NCBI RefSeq assembly: GCF_021130785.1
Contig: NC_060207.1
Location: 191,540,001 to 191,604,000, forward strand
DNA length: 64,000 bases
Direction: 5' to 3'
Source: Homalodisca vitripennis
Lineage: Eukaryota; Arthropoda; Insecta; Hemiptera; Cicadellidae
Both the position numbers and the translations under genes were made by a program. The first letter of the stretch is position 1. Every line of letters starts with the position of its first letter. The notes beneath the pieces are model-generated. The model searched no databases, was not told where the DNA came from, and was given only the letters and a program-made list of their open reading frames with translations. Positions 1 through 11,800 of the stretch are shown here, one piece after another.

Positions 1-3000
1 TCAGCTGTTTCAACACACAGCTGTCAAAACAAATAACGGAATCAATGTTCATGCAGTGTAAGAGATTTTTACATAGGGAAAGGATAGTTAGCTACGAGGG
101 AAATTGTGACTTCGCGGAACTCAGCTGTATTGGAAAGTAACCTATTACCATACAGAGTGATGGAGATAATGTTGAAATGGAAGAGATACGAGATACTCGT
201 ATAGACAATTAGAGCATTTAGGTACTGATGAAGTGAATTAAACCTATCATAATACAAACCACAAGGATAATTTTACAATATATCATTGGTCCATTGAATA
301 AATGTTAAAGCTGAAAGTTTTCACAAAAATATGAGGTGTGGGAGATTTTGTTAATTTTAAGATAGATCTTATCAACCCTTACCTCATACTTTATAGTAGT
401 TGAATAAACTCTAGTGAAGATATGTGGTGGAGAGATACGGTGGTAGATAAACGTACGGACAAAATTATAATCAACCCTTAATAGTATAATTTATATATTG
501 TGAATAAAAGAAAAGATTTTCGTTAAGGAGCATTCGGAAACTATTTATTTTGAATGGGCTGTTTTTGAAATGCAAAGAAACTTCAGTAAATCGAACCTGA
601 TGAAACACCAGAATAAGAATTTCGAAAATAATGTTTAATAGTAAAGAGAGAGAAAGAAATTAATGTTGTCAATTAATGAATCAGGAGGAGTTTCTTAAAG
701 ACACGACAGGACTTACTTGAACTGATACTATACGATATCAATGTTTTTCAAACTGCCGTGTCCATATCATGTTTCTCCCACAGCTTTTCAACACCTAATC
801 ATCGATGGAAGCGAAGAACTCCCTAAACTTCAAAGTATTCCATAGTGATGTCATTAATACCTGGTAGCTGAGACAGAAAGAAAATTCTTCCATATATCTT
901 ATGTAAAATTTGATCCGGTTTAATTTAAAGACATTCCCTATCATCATGCTCGCTTCAAAAGTAATTATAATCAAATTTCTGGCCAGATAGATGTCTAGCC
1001 ATCCAAATCACCAGGTCAAGATGAATAGAACTTTTCCTTTCGAAGAAGGCGGATATGTGACAGAAACTACATCGCTTTAATTTGTATATAACATGTACCT
1101 AACAACTACTGCTCAATTAGTAAAAGCCTCAACAATGCGTTGACCGTAGGGTTACGAAACACATCGCTCGACCTTAGAAAAAAACCTGGTTCTTACAGGT
1201 AGAAAGTGTAAGTGTAAGATGTCGGTTATAAGACATTAAAAACCAATTATTGCGGATCACAATGCAACTTGATCCTACAAACCATAACTGGTTGTAAAAC
1301 CACAAGGCAGAAGTAAAATTAATCATAATTTGATAGGATGAGCTACCAGATCATTAGATCACGTTAAAATTGGGGCAGTTTATCATGTATCTGGATAATA
1401 TTTAGATTAAAATCCAACCTGACAAGTAAATAACAATTAAGCTCTAATACTAGTATTTACGTAGTATTTTCTACAACATTGTTGTAATGGTACAGTTGAG
1501 AATATTAAGATGAAATGGAGAATATTTGAAAACCGAAACTCCTCACCTTGATACTCAAACCTTATGCATACGCTTTCTGGAAAAACTTTCAGGTTTCCTA
1601 ACAGAAATTAACTATTTACTGATAAAAACACACCTTTAATTGTTAGCTCTGTTCAAATTGTCTAAAATAATATTTTCACAGAGTTTCTGTCAGATTGATA
1701 AAAAAGGTATTAATCAAGAAAGAAGGGAAGTCTTGCATGGATAGGAAAGATGTTTTAAACGCAGGATAAATTTTGACACAAGTGTTAATGAAGGAAGATA
1801 AGATCCAACAGACTTTGTTCTGACTACGGGTATTTTGGTATAGAATAATTCTATCACAGTTTATTGTGTGAGAATCCATAAGAAAAAAGTCCATAGGTCA
1901 TTATTTATGTTTAAATTATATGGTTAAAATGACACATCATAAAATTACTAGTCTTAAATGAGCACGAAACTGCAACCACAAACAAAATACTTGGTAAGTT
2001 ATACAAAAATAATACATTGGGTTTAAGCCTGATTGTTTATTCAGATTAAAAATACGAGTAGTAGTGTTAGCTTGTGAACAAGATGCTAGATAATCGATCT
2101 GCATCTTTTAAAGCTCTTCTTCAGAAGACTGAAAAACCAACGTACGTGTACATTGTTGATATCACGAATACAAAAAAAAATTCTATACTGACTCAAATCA
2201 CTTGGACAATTTGTCTGGTTTCAGTATCTGGCCTCTCAATCAGATTTTAATACCAAATATGATTTGATTTATTATTATAAATTAATGAAAATTTCATAAT
2301 TTTTATGTTCTGGATTATAAAAACACAAATGTTAATTTCAAATATTAGAAAAAAAACTTACTTTCTCTCTGTAACACAGGATCATTATAATGAGTACATG
2401 AACTTGTAAATGCCTCTTCCTCATTGTACGTTGACTATGATACAATTTAACGACGAATACAAAAATAAACTACAACACAGTAAAAATAAAACGTGCCTAG
2501 CAAACAATAATAAAATACAAAAGAAAACATCATTAACTACAAATTCAATTATAAGAAGTTTTCTTGATCCATAGATATGAAAATATATTGTATTTTTGGG
2601 CTTTCCATAACTTAAAATATGTCTTAATACTCAAAAAAACAAGAAAACATAAATAGGTTGACTAGATGTTAGTGAAGTTACCAAAACCAACACAAATGAT
2701 TCTAGGATCGAGCAACGAGAAGATTCAGCGTGTCACTCACTGAATAAGAAACAGCGAATAAATGCCAAAGGGCAGAGCTGACAATTTTATGCTGGAAACG
2801 AGATTAAGGAACCAAAAGACAAGAATGGATTAGAAGCCATACTGTCATTGTCAAAGGAAGTTTTAATTCTTGAATAGGGTTTGTTTTAAATGTTCTATAC
2901 ACCTGAGTGACAGGAAATGATTTCGAATCTGTTAAAGTCTCGATTTAGAAAAAATGGGTGCCAGACTCTGACTTGTAATGGCAGATAATCAGGAAAATGA

Positions 3001-4138
3001 CTCTTTATTATTCGTCATGAGATAGCACGTTTATGTAGAAGACTTGGTTGGTCCACCGCACTTTGGGATCGTGTCAATTAACAAGATAATGTACTCAATT
3101 GTGCACCTGAAGAGACAATAAGAATACCACTTCACCTAGAATACACTAAATCTTGCAGTCTTTGATGTCACAACGTTGCAAGGAGTTCGTTGTGAGTTTC
3201 GTCACCGACTATTTTTAGATCGCTTCAGACGAACATTACTCCAGATTATTAGAGGAGTAGGCTAAGGTCTGCAACAGCATCAGATTTCATAGTTTGAAAT
3301 GAATACTTCCTTCCAACCATAGCTGCGTTATGTGTTACTCATTTGTTTTGGCCAAACATTTGATTTTAAATCTCAAAACACAATCAAAAACGTTTTTTAT
3401 AACACTATTCAAAATAAACGAAAATATCTGAATGCGTGTACTACTAAAAGTATTGTCTTACCACATGTCCCCTGCAATGAGGTAATTCTTGCTCTGCAGT
3501 TACATTCATGATACACATTCTTTATGGCAAATATAGCGCAAACTTAGGGGGTACTTACAAAATTAACAAATTGAAACCTTGGTTACGTAACGACAGTAAT
3601 TAAAACAGTTATTTTGAATTAAAATATCAGGTCATTTATTGTCTCTTAGGAACAACATTGCGCACTTTTCCATAGAAACCTAATTTTAGCAAATAATTAT
3701 AATTTCAAATACTTCTGAGCATTAAAGAGTTGGAGGAGCGAGAATGTGTTGTAAAAAAAGTATAAGTAATGGATTATTGTACAATATTATTGGTTTTAAA
3801 ATGCAATTTTTGTAATAAGATAAATATTACATGCCTAAACCTGCAAACCACGACCCGTTCTTGATGATAACGCAAGATAGAATGGACTGAAAACCTTGGC
3901 TATAACCAAAATAAGGAGAAAGTTACTCAACAGTTGCAGAAAAAAATTATTCGTATATGTTAACTGTCTGTATCTTCCATTCAACTCAGCTCAGTTCCTA
4001 GCTCTCTCAAGGCTTTGCCATAAAATTTCGCATATGTTAGAGGCACGTGTTTTGACACATACATAAATGATACTGAATGTATTTAAATTAGTAAATATTC
4101 TGGTGGGGCCCAGACCCTAGGGGTTAGCCTAACTAGGC
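1..4138. other. AT-rich stretch, no gene seen
   Basis: No reading frame with coding character, no transposon protein motif and no tandem array was found on either strand. The short open frames here are AT-rich and start-poor, as expected by chance. Confidence 0.6.
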
Positions 4139-4139
4139 T

Positions 4140-4177
4140 AAAAACATGTTCATGACAACTGTCATGAACATGTTTTT
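4140..4177. repeat. Perfect short hairpin
   Basis: Two perfectly complementary 17 bp arms (4140-4156 and 4161-4177) flank a 4-nt loop. The arm core is AACATGTTCATGAC, itself partly palindromic. It follows a CTAGGCTA-rich stretch and stands alone in AT-rich DNA. No gene is adjacent, so a terminator role is unsupported; it is best described as a small fold-back sequence. Confidence 0.85.
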
Positions 4178-5495
4178 TGGAAACGTTGTAGGTGTTTCCC
4201 TATACCACATAGCACAACGTACATTTTACCCCCTCACTCCCTGTCCCGTTTTGAAAGGTATCCTTAATCCCAGTTATAAAAGTTGTCTTATTTGAAAGTT
4301 TTAAATTATTTCTTTCTAAAATATATATTTCTATATCTATTGTCTACAAAACCCACAACAATTAATATTCCCGAATTATTGTAAGGGGATCTGAACACTA
4401 CATCAAATGACGTGGCTAGAGCCAGGGAATCACCAAACATTCGCCATGCCAGGGCAGTAGGTCTGGACATACCAGAAAACTTCTAGACGTTTGCATTATA
4501 CAAGGTAGGAGTACGTTACACCACATGTCGTGCGACATTCTTCAGTTCCATGCAGTTCATATGTATAGCTCATTCCACTCTCGAACTTTCCTGTCGAAAG
4601 ATAGGCAGAAAAACAATTTTACAGAGACGAAGTTTTTTGTCAGCCTACTAAATGGTAAGAATCAATGACGTTCAACAAAATTCCATGGTTGGACATGCAC
4701 TACTTGCCTATAGAAATCATTCCTGTATATTTAGAAATGTAGTTCCATGAAAAAAGTAAGTCCTGCAGATTAATTATTTCTGTATATGTCTAAGAATTAC
4801 TTCAACATTTTTTTTTAGTTAGGTTTCATAACAATAATAAAAGTTCCAGTGAGCTAGAAATGGCACTATAGCGCAAGACTGCAATGATAGCTAATCTTGT
4901 CACGGAATTTTAAAATTGACTTACGTTATGAATAAAAATGTGTCATGTTTAAATCTTATATGATTGAAAACAATTTGTTTACAAATTTATTTATTCTGTT
5001 CTCTTCTCGTTGTCATCTTGGTTATCTATAAGACTAATCTATAAAATTGCTAAAGCCATGTAGTGACATGCACCATCATTGAAAGCAGTGTTGCCTATAT
5101 AGAAATTAAGCTTCGTGCAGCATTTAAAGCCCCTAGTTGGTTTTCGAAAAATCAGACATAAAAAATTAAATTTGTCCAACACCTCTATTAATAGAATTCG
5201 CTAATGCGCAGCTAATGACAATTACATGTTTAATCTTAATGAAATAAACTTAAAAAGGAGGTGTCTTTATTGAATAATAGTAGAATAGTAAAATGTAGGA
5301 TTTTGTCATTGGGTAGCATCTGTAAAACTGAAAACTATAAGATTTCTCTTTCTTACCGTGAACTACGCCTGACTCATTGGCGTTGTCAATATAATACCAC
5401 AGCCATACAAATTATATACGTTACAGAGTATTAAATTATTTTGAATTCGAAGCTGGTGATTCCATTATTGTGACTCATTTTCCGTTAAGAAACTG
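4178..5495. other. AT-rich stretch, nothing recognised
   Basis: No coding frame, repeat array or RNA gene was recognised. GC content rises only at the right edge, towards the next feature. Confidence 0.55.
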
Positions 5496-5520
5496 AGCAG
5501 AAGGTGCAGGCGTGACAACG

Positions 5521-5738
5521 TCAGTTCGTTAAACGGTTTTACTGGCCTTTCTTTTTTTGATTACGAAAAAACTCCGTATCACTTGCACGATGTGTTGCAA
5601 AGACCTCTCACCCCTGCACTTGCACCCTCCCGTAACGGGCCTCTTCCTGAACCGGTTGTCCGGGAGTCGGCCCGACCTGTTCCGGCCGGGACACCTTCGC
5701 CTCACACGTACACTGTCGGGGGACTCCGACTGTAACAG
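5521..5738 (+). other. Candidate first exon in GC-rich island
   Basis: Seen: a GC- and CpG-rich block in AT-rich surroundings. It begins with TCAGTT (5521-5526), the arthropod initiator consensus, and ends with ACAG|GTGAGAT, a good splice donor (GT at 5739-5740). An open frame crosses the block; its first ATG is at 5590 and would encode about 50 residues (MCCKDLSPLHLHPPV...) before reading into the donor. That peptide matches no family I recognise. No DPE or TATA box was seen at the expected offset. Inference: a first exon, coding or untranslated, of a + strand gene. It could equally be a CpG-rich regulatory block with a chance donor. Confidence 0.3.
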
Positions 5739-5772
5739 GTGAGATGTATTATTATCTAGGCTTCACCTGACG

Positions 5773-5816
5773 CCTAGGGCAGGTCTAGGGCACGAGTAGG
5801 GCACGCGTGGGGCATC
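5773..5816. repeat. 11-bp tandem repeat, four copies
   Basis: Four adjacent 11-bp units occur at 5773-5783, 5784-5794, 5795-5805 and 5806-5816. They share the core TAGGGCA or TGGGGCA, with typical unit TCTAGGGCACG. The array starts 34 bp downstream of the candidate donor. The period is close to one helical turn, so every core would face the same side of the DNA. Confidence 0.8.
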
Positions 5817-6690
5817 TATTCATAGCTAGACACCCCATCCCTGTGCGGGACTATGATATTGGCTAAACAAACAACCCCTTCGGCTAGAGTACTTCTTTTA
5901 AAATACCTGTTAGAACCCCTGTATGTACCTTTTGTTGAGTTGACTACCATACTTATTATTTACTGAATGTTTATATTAGGGGTTACACCTGTCCAGTTTG
6001 TGAAACCACTTCGACCCGCAGTACTAGGCTCTTTTGAACTGTGCATTGCCGAAAGGAAACAGTTAGGGTAGATAAAAAAAAAAATTTAAAGTGCCGTAAT
6101 ATTTGAGGCATGGATATTAAAGTTTAATACGTTATTTTCATTGTAAGTTAAATTCATTCAGCAAAAGATAATAATAAAACTACTTGTAAATGTTCTTTCA
6201 ATGAACAACCATAAATAAAATCTCAGTTATTACAATTATAATAAATTCGTATTATATTTAAGTATTACATTGTTTTTAACAAAGTACTGCAATATTAGTT
6301 TAATGAAAATCTTTTCATTTTGCACAAAGGTACTCAACTGAAATTAAATTAAATATCCTTCAAACAATATATTGACAGTATTTTACTATTTCTCCTTAAA
6401 ATATGAAATAAGAATCTCGTTTTAATAAAATATTATTTGTATATCATAATAAAACTTCTATAAAAATTACAAATATACAATTAATTCATTAACTACAAAA
6501 TTAATAGGCCTTGAGTTTTGAAATAGCCTACGCGAACCAACAATTTAATTTGCACCAAAACGGGGATAAGGTTAGGTGACATACACACTTTTGATTTATT
6601 TAAGACTAAATAAGTCGAGGTTGGAACATATTGCAGGAAACACAAAGGAATGGGAAATCTAATTTAATTCTATTAAATGGTAACATTTTC
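5817..6690. other. AT-rich stretch, nothing recognised
   Basis: Very AT-rich sequence with A- and T-runs (for example near 6075). No coding potential or repeat unit was seen. Confidence 0.55.
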
Positions 6691-6694
6691 ATCG

Positions 6695-6960
6695 CTGTAG
6701 CGAACGTTGCAGCGCCTCCCCGGAGCTCGCCTCGGAGCGGACTTTAGCGTAAACAAAATCATGGACGCAGCGTACATGTACAAAAATAATAAACTAAGCT
6801 GAGCGAACAATTAAAGGAGGAAATGTCGGCAATTACAAATCTCATTTTGAAATGCTGGCCGACAGAATGGCGACATAACTGCCCGCGTGCTTTGTAAATG
6901 ATGTCGTTACGAGAAACATTCTCCAGACACAGAACCGGAAAATGTACTTCAACTTCAAAA
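6695..6960. promoter_or_regulatory. GC-richer island, possible conserved noncoding element
   Basis: Seen: a block of clearly higher GC and CpG content inside AT-rich DNA, with no long open frame on either strand. It carries homeodomain-like cores (AACAATTAAAG and GGCAATTACAAAT) and two GCCGACA/GCCGACAG-like words. Known: such islands in insect genomes are often enhancers or promoters of developmental genes. Inference: cis-regulatory sequence of the gene whose candidate 5' exons lie at 5.5 and 8.3 kb. Confidence 0.3.
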
Positions 6961-7850
6961 TGATACTGACAACTTATTTTATAAAACTTTACACGGCTAT
7001 TAATTCAAAGTTTATTTCCTTCAGTTATTGTATATTTGTGGTAGCATCACTATTAAGGTGTGGTCGACAAGTAAATTCACTAAAATGTCAAAACATAAAC
7101 TTCAGCTAGAGAAATGTCCAAACTTTTAAAGTAATTGATCTTAAAGAAAAAAGATGTACATTAAAACTTATTATTATATTAATTAATTTTAAAACGTAAC
7201 TAAATTTGTATTTTAATTATCAAAATATATTTAGTACTAGAATTAATTACGAGTTTATAAAAATAATATTCATGTCCACTTTATAAACGTAACATTTTGG
7301 AACCATACAAAACGTTTTAATATAATTTTAATATGTTTAGTGGTACGTTCAAACACGTATCTATTTTATTGTTTTAAATTTTGTGGTAAAGTGATCCAAA
7401 CAGAGTTTTCAGCGGACCCGCTTTAGAATCAAACCAAAGAGAGGTGAACCATTTCTTTTTCATAGGCATTGTTCAGAGTATTTTATACTGTATTTTACAC
7501 AATTTAAGCACCAAACGTTTTGCAAGAGAAGAAATAAATTTAAAATTGTTTAAGTTGATATATTAAATTAAACAAGTGTCTTCAGGAAACATACAATTAA
7601 TGTGAATACGTTTAAAGTGAATAAAATTACTCCATAAAATGAACAAGGTCCTTTATTATGATTATGAGTAATAAAGTTGTATAATAAAGCATTTGATCGA
7701 TTTTCAACGGCCCTTTGTTTACATATAAACTTAATTATATTATTAACTAAGATAGACTGACAAATAATAATAAAATAACTACTTATAAATCGGTGGAGGA
7801 AGGGATATGTAAAACAGAATTGTCAAACAAAAGAAATATAGGTGTGACCG
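6961..7850. other. AT-rich stretch, nothing recognised
   Basis: No coding frame, tandem repeat or transposon signature was seen. Confidence 0.55.
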
Positions 7851-7854
7851 CTAA

Positions 7855-8287
7855 TTAAATTTTTACTCCGCGCGTAACAGCAGGGACCGGAAAGAGATAA
7901 GCATAATGGAAAAACTGTTAACAATATTAATAGGCGAACCCACCCGGAGTGGGATAGTTTGGCCGCTGTATGGATACCATTACAAAACAATGTGCGCAAA
8001 TGCTGAATCGAGTAATTATCAACATTTGTCTTTCATAGCAATATATTTGATTAGTTTTAATGCATCAAACATTCATAATAGTGAGTCCCTCGTAATCAGC
8101 CTCGCCGTGGTCAGACCCGATTGGTAATTATGTGGAACAAAAAAGTAATAAAATGTGATAGTGATTTGACGTATATAGTTGGCAGCGGGCGGTCGCCTGG
8201 CATATGCAAAGTGCGGTTATTATGTGAAACAGTGGCATCATTGTATGCCGCATTGATCGGCGAGTAAACACCAGGTACAGTATACAG
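7855..8287 (+). promoter_or_regulatory. Putative promoter-proximal region
   Basis: Seen: GC/CpG content rises over this block and leads directly into the candidate untranslated first exon. It contains CTAATTAAAT (homeodomain-type core), CGATTGG (reverse CCAAT-like), CATATGCAAAG (octamer-like) and GGCAGCGGGCGG (GC-box-like). A short open frame at 7906-8127 (73 residues) has no recognisable domain and is probably chance. Inference: proximal promoter or enhancer of a + strand transcript starting near 8280-8300. Confidence 0.4.
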
Positions 8288-8389
8288 CCAGTCGTCGCCT
8301 CTCGCACTCTAACATACCAACTATACTGTGTACGGTGATTATAAGTGATAAGTGCTGTGTACGCTCAAGTGGAAGTTCAAGTGAAAAAG
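8288..8389 (+). other. Candidate 5' untranslated first exon
   Basis: Seen: the segment starts around CCAGTCGTCGCC, contains no ATG, is rich in GTG/AAGTG words, and ends in AAAAAG|GTGAGT, a near-perfect donor (GT at 8390-8391). Known: long, ATG-free, GTG-rich leader exons followed by very large introns are common in insect developmental genes. The start is approximate because no TATA box was found and the initiator is imperfect. The intron would run through AT-rich DNA towards the candidate exon at 17875, which has a good acceptor on the same strand. The product is unknown because no coding exon was identified. Confidence 0.45.
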
Positions 8390-8644
8390 GTGAGTTCTGT
8401 ACTTTTTAGCACAAAATGCTCTCCCTGTGAATCCTCTTGCACTGTAGTGTACTTACTTTTCAAAAAAATATTTAAAAATAAATGTTAAATTAAAAGTAAT
8501 GTATTTTTAAGTATTCGAAAAATGTAAAACGTACTTTTATAAATTCTTACAGGTAATGAAAAGTTTATTCAAATCGTAATTTGTTCTGTTGGGAATGAAA
8601 CTAAACGGCGATTCGTCAGTCAATACCTAGAGTGTTTCCATACC

Positions 8645-8825
8645 AGCTCGTATAATTTAGTTGGGCATATCCACATGGTTTGATGACACGTGGACGAGGA
8701 AAGTTGTAGGCGTAGGCGCATGTATGTATTTCTCTCTCTTTGCTCTGTTCTTCCTCACCTTTCCGCCCTCCACCTCTGGTGTCCCGCCACCATCCGCGTC
8801 CCAGCGCCCTTGGACATTGGAAAAT
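8645..8825. promoter_or_regulatory. GC-richer intronic block with pyrimidine tract
   Basis: Seen: a GC-rich block holding ACACGTGG (E-box-like), a CT run (TTTCTCTCTCTTTGCTCTG, GAGA-like on the other strand) and a C-rich stretch. A 70-residue minus-strand frame here is rich in R, G and E and is probably just the translation of the pyrimidine tract. It sits about 250 bp inside the putative first intron, where insect intronic enhancers are common. Confidence 0.25.
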
Positions 8826-8829
8826 CAAT

Positions 8830-11800
8830 AGAAGGTAGATGAATGACTTAAAGTTAATGATTAACTCAGGGGTAGGTATGTGATCGATAGGTTTTCACGA
8901 CCGCTGGACCTCTTTTGATGGAATACGTCGAGAGATTAAAAAAAGCAATAAATTAATGTTTTTCGTACAAATGAACCAAAAACGAAAAATAAATATTCGT
9001 TACTTATAATTTAAAAAAGTCTACTAATGAGAATTTATATAGTTTTACATTATTTATCAAACGATTTTACATAACTTAAAAAATTAAAGATATTAAAGAT
9101 ATTAAAGATTTAATAACTAAGAAACATATATTACACTAAATACATTTATAGTTTATAATATTTTTGCACACTGTATATTAATTTATTCCTACTTTAGCTA
9201 TCTATACTATCCAAGAAGTAATGCAATCTTGAAATATTGGAGTTGGGATAAAAGTATTGTTGACGTGTCTTTGGTTTTTTTTCTCACTATTGCCGAGTTC
9301 CAGTGAAATGTTAGTGATAGCTACCTATTGATATAATTTTAAATTCAAATGAAAAATTCAAATTTGTTTAAAATGAAAAATTTCAAAAATAAATTCGTGA
9401 TATTTGAAGATTTAGTAAAATATATTGCTATTAAAAAATATAAATCGGTGTTAAGAACATCGAAGTTTTTTTAGAACATATACGTACATATAAGAAACAT
9501 GGTACACGTTTAATATAATATCATATTTTCAAAAGGCCGGTGAAAATTTGTATTTTATACTCGTAGTAAAATAAAAACACATGGCAACAATTAATTAGTA
9601 CAAGATTTTTAATCCGTTCCTAAATTTCAAGTATTCACTGCCACAGACTACTGTGTTTTACTATTTTTAGGATAAATGTAACATTTAAATCTCAATATTC
9701 TGTATAATTTATTAATTTTAACCAAATCAACAATAGTAAAGAGATATTTCAGTTACCTTGTGCATATAATGACTGCTTCTGTCTGCGAAACCTTCTTAAC
9801 TATTTGAAGAATATCCAGTATTAACTGGGATGGTTTTGTTCTTATATTTTTTTGTATTCGTCTCCTAGTGATCCCATTGTAATTAGGGTTGGCAAACATT
9901 TACATAAAGTTTAAGATATCCAAAAGTTTAAAGTGTTAAAGACACAAGTAAATAAGATACACTTAATAGAAAAATATTATTTCACTATAACTTTGGTTAC
10001 TAACGACAAACTTAAAACATAATCATAATAAATGCAATTTTAATAAGAAGAAAAAATGATCTAAAATGATTTGATGGATCATAAAAATATTACTAAGGAC
10101 GGTATCTCATTAATCCGTAGGCAACTTTAATTTAATGTAAAAATGTATTATTACCATGGTGCTTCAAGGGCATGAAGATCTTCAACCGTATAAGGAAAAC
10201 AATGCATGTGTCATTGGTTAGTTATAACACTCCTAGCCGGTTCTTTAAAACACCTTAATTCATATCTCCATACTTATATGTAGGTTTCAATGCTATAACT
10301 GATATAGGCCAACATTGAATTGAAAAACATTGAGATACGATCAACTTCTGTTTCTTGTACTAAAAGAATATGTATATTTCGTTACAGACTCGATACTTAA
10401 TAATATAACATTAACACTTGAGAGCTATAATCGATTTTAAGTTAATTCCGGTAAAATCCGGTATTAAAACAAATCTTTTAGGTTGTTAAAGTGAAACTGC
10501 ATTATTAAAAATTTAAATATAAATTTGACTTTACGTAATTTCAGCTCAATGCCAATATAACTAACTGCGTATTCTTCCTTTTATTACAAAATTTCTTTCT
10601 AGTTAAAATTCTTGTTAATTTCTTTATCACAAAAAATAAATTACACATAGCAATATTTTGTTATCACTATTTTAAATTAAATTTTGTATAGCTGCTGGAA
10701 CTTACTTATGTTTAAGAAATAGACTCTATATCAACTTTTGCACTCGAATACATATTTTTCGTGTACAATGTGTAAGAGAAGAAAGTCTAAAATTTTTAAT
10801 ATCTAATCGAAAACTGAATAAAGGTTGAATTGTTGAAGAAAGGAATATTTTTTTAAATATAATTGTTAAATTAAATTAAAAACTAACAGTACACTCACGC
10901 AGTAAAACTCAATGTTAATCTTTACAAAGGGAACGAAATTCCAAATCAAACATTGATTACTATAAAGCGCATGATGAGAAAAATCATTGTCATTAGTGTA
11001 TCTAAAAGACAAAAATGCTCTTATAGCTGATACGAGTAAAGTAATCACTTCAGTTAGATGGTAACTGAATATGCCAAAGGTGTGCAAAACGGGCTTTATC
11101 TTACTATCGTACTGAACCGTTTACTACGTGTCAAATCTTTTCCATTCACGATCCTTGGTTTGGTGTTTGAAGTCATCATCCTGGTTTTTAGAAGAGTTAT
11201 ATATTCTATTGAACTCGAAATATACTTAATCATAACCTAAGAGAACGGCTGTTTATTGCTAGAGTTTCACTTCTAAGTTCAAGGAATGATTTTGAACTGA
11301 AGAAGAGCAAGAGACTGCTACCATAGATTTGGTTCTTGTCTTCGAATTTTCGGTCTGGATTGTTCGATTTCGTACAACTTCAAATTAACTGTCTCATAAT
11401 AGGGGAGTAAAACGTTATTTGGATATCCATCACCGAGTTTATTGATATAGAACTCATGTTGAGATAGCATTAAACTGTTGTATGACTTGGCTGAACTGTG
11501 ACACAAAAGCAACTTTCGAAGCTTATGACAAACGGCACAAGCATGGTATGTAAAAGAAACGATAACCCTTCTGCCTACTTAGGTAGAATTTAGAAGGCCT
11601 ATGTCGACACATTGTTAAGGTTACCAAGTATATATGTATCAAATTATTAAGGTTAATTTTCGTGTCAAAATTACAAAGTTCAGGCAAATTTCACGACTTT
11701 TTAGCTGCTGTCTTTCGTAATTTGACGTGGATTTGTTTGTCTCCTCATTGAAGTTCTTAGTTAATTTGGATCGAAGGCTTCTAGGAATAAAAACTAATGT

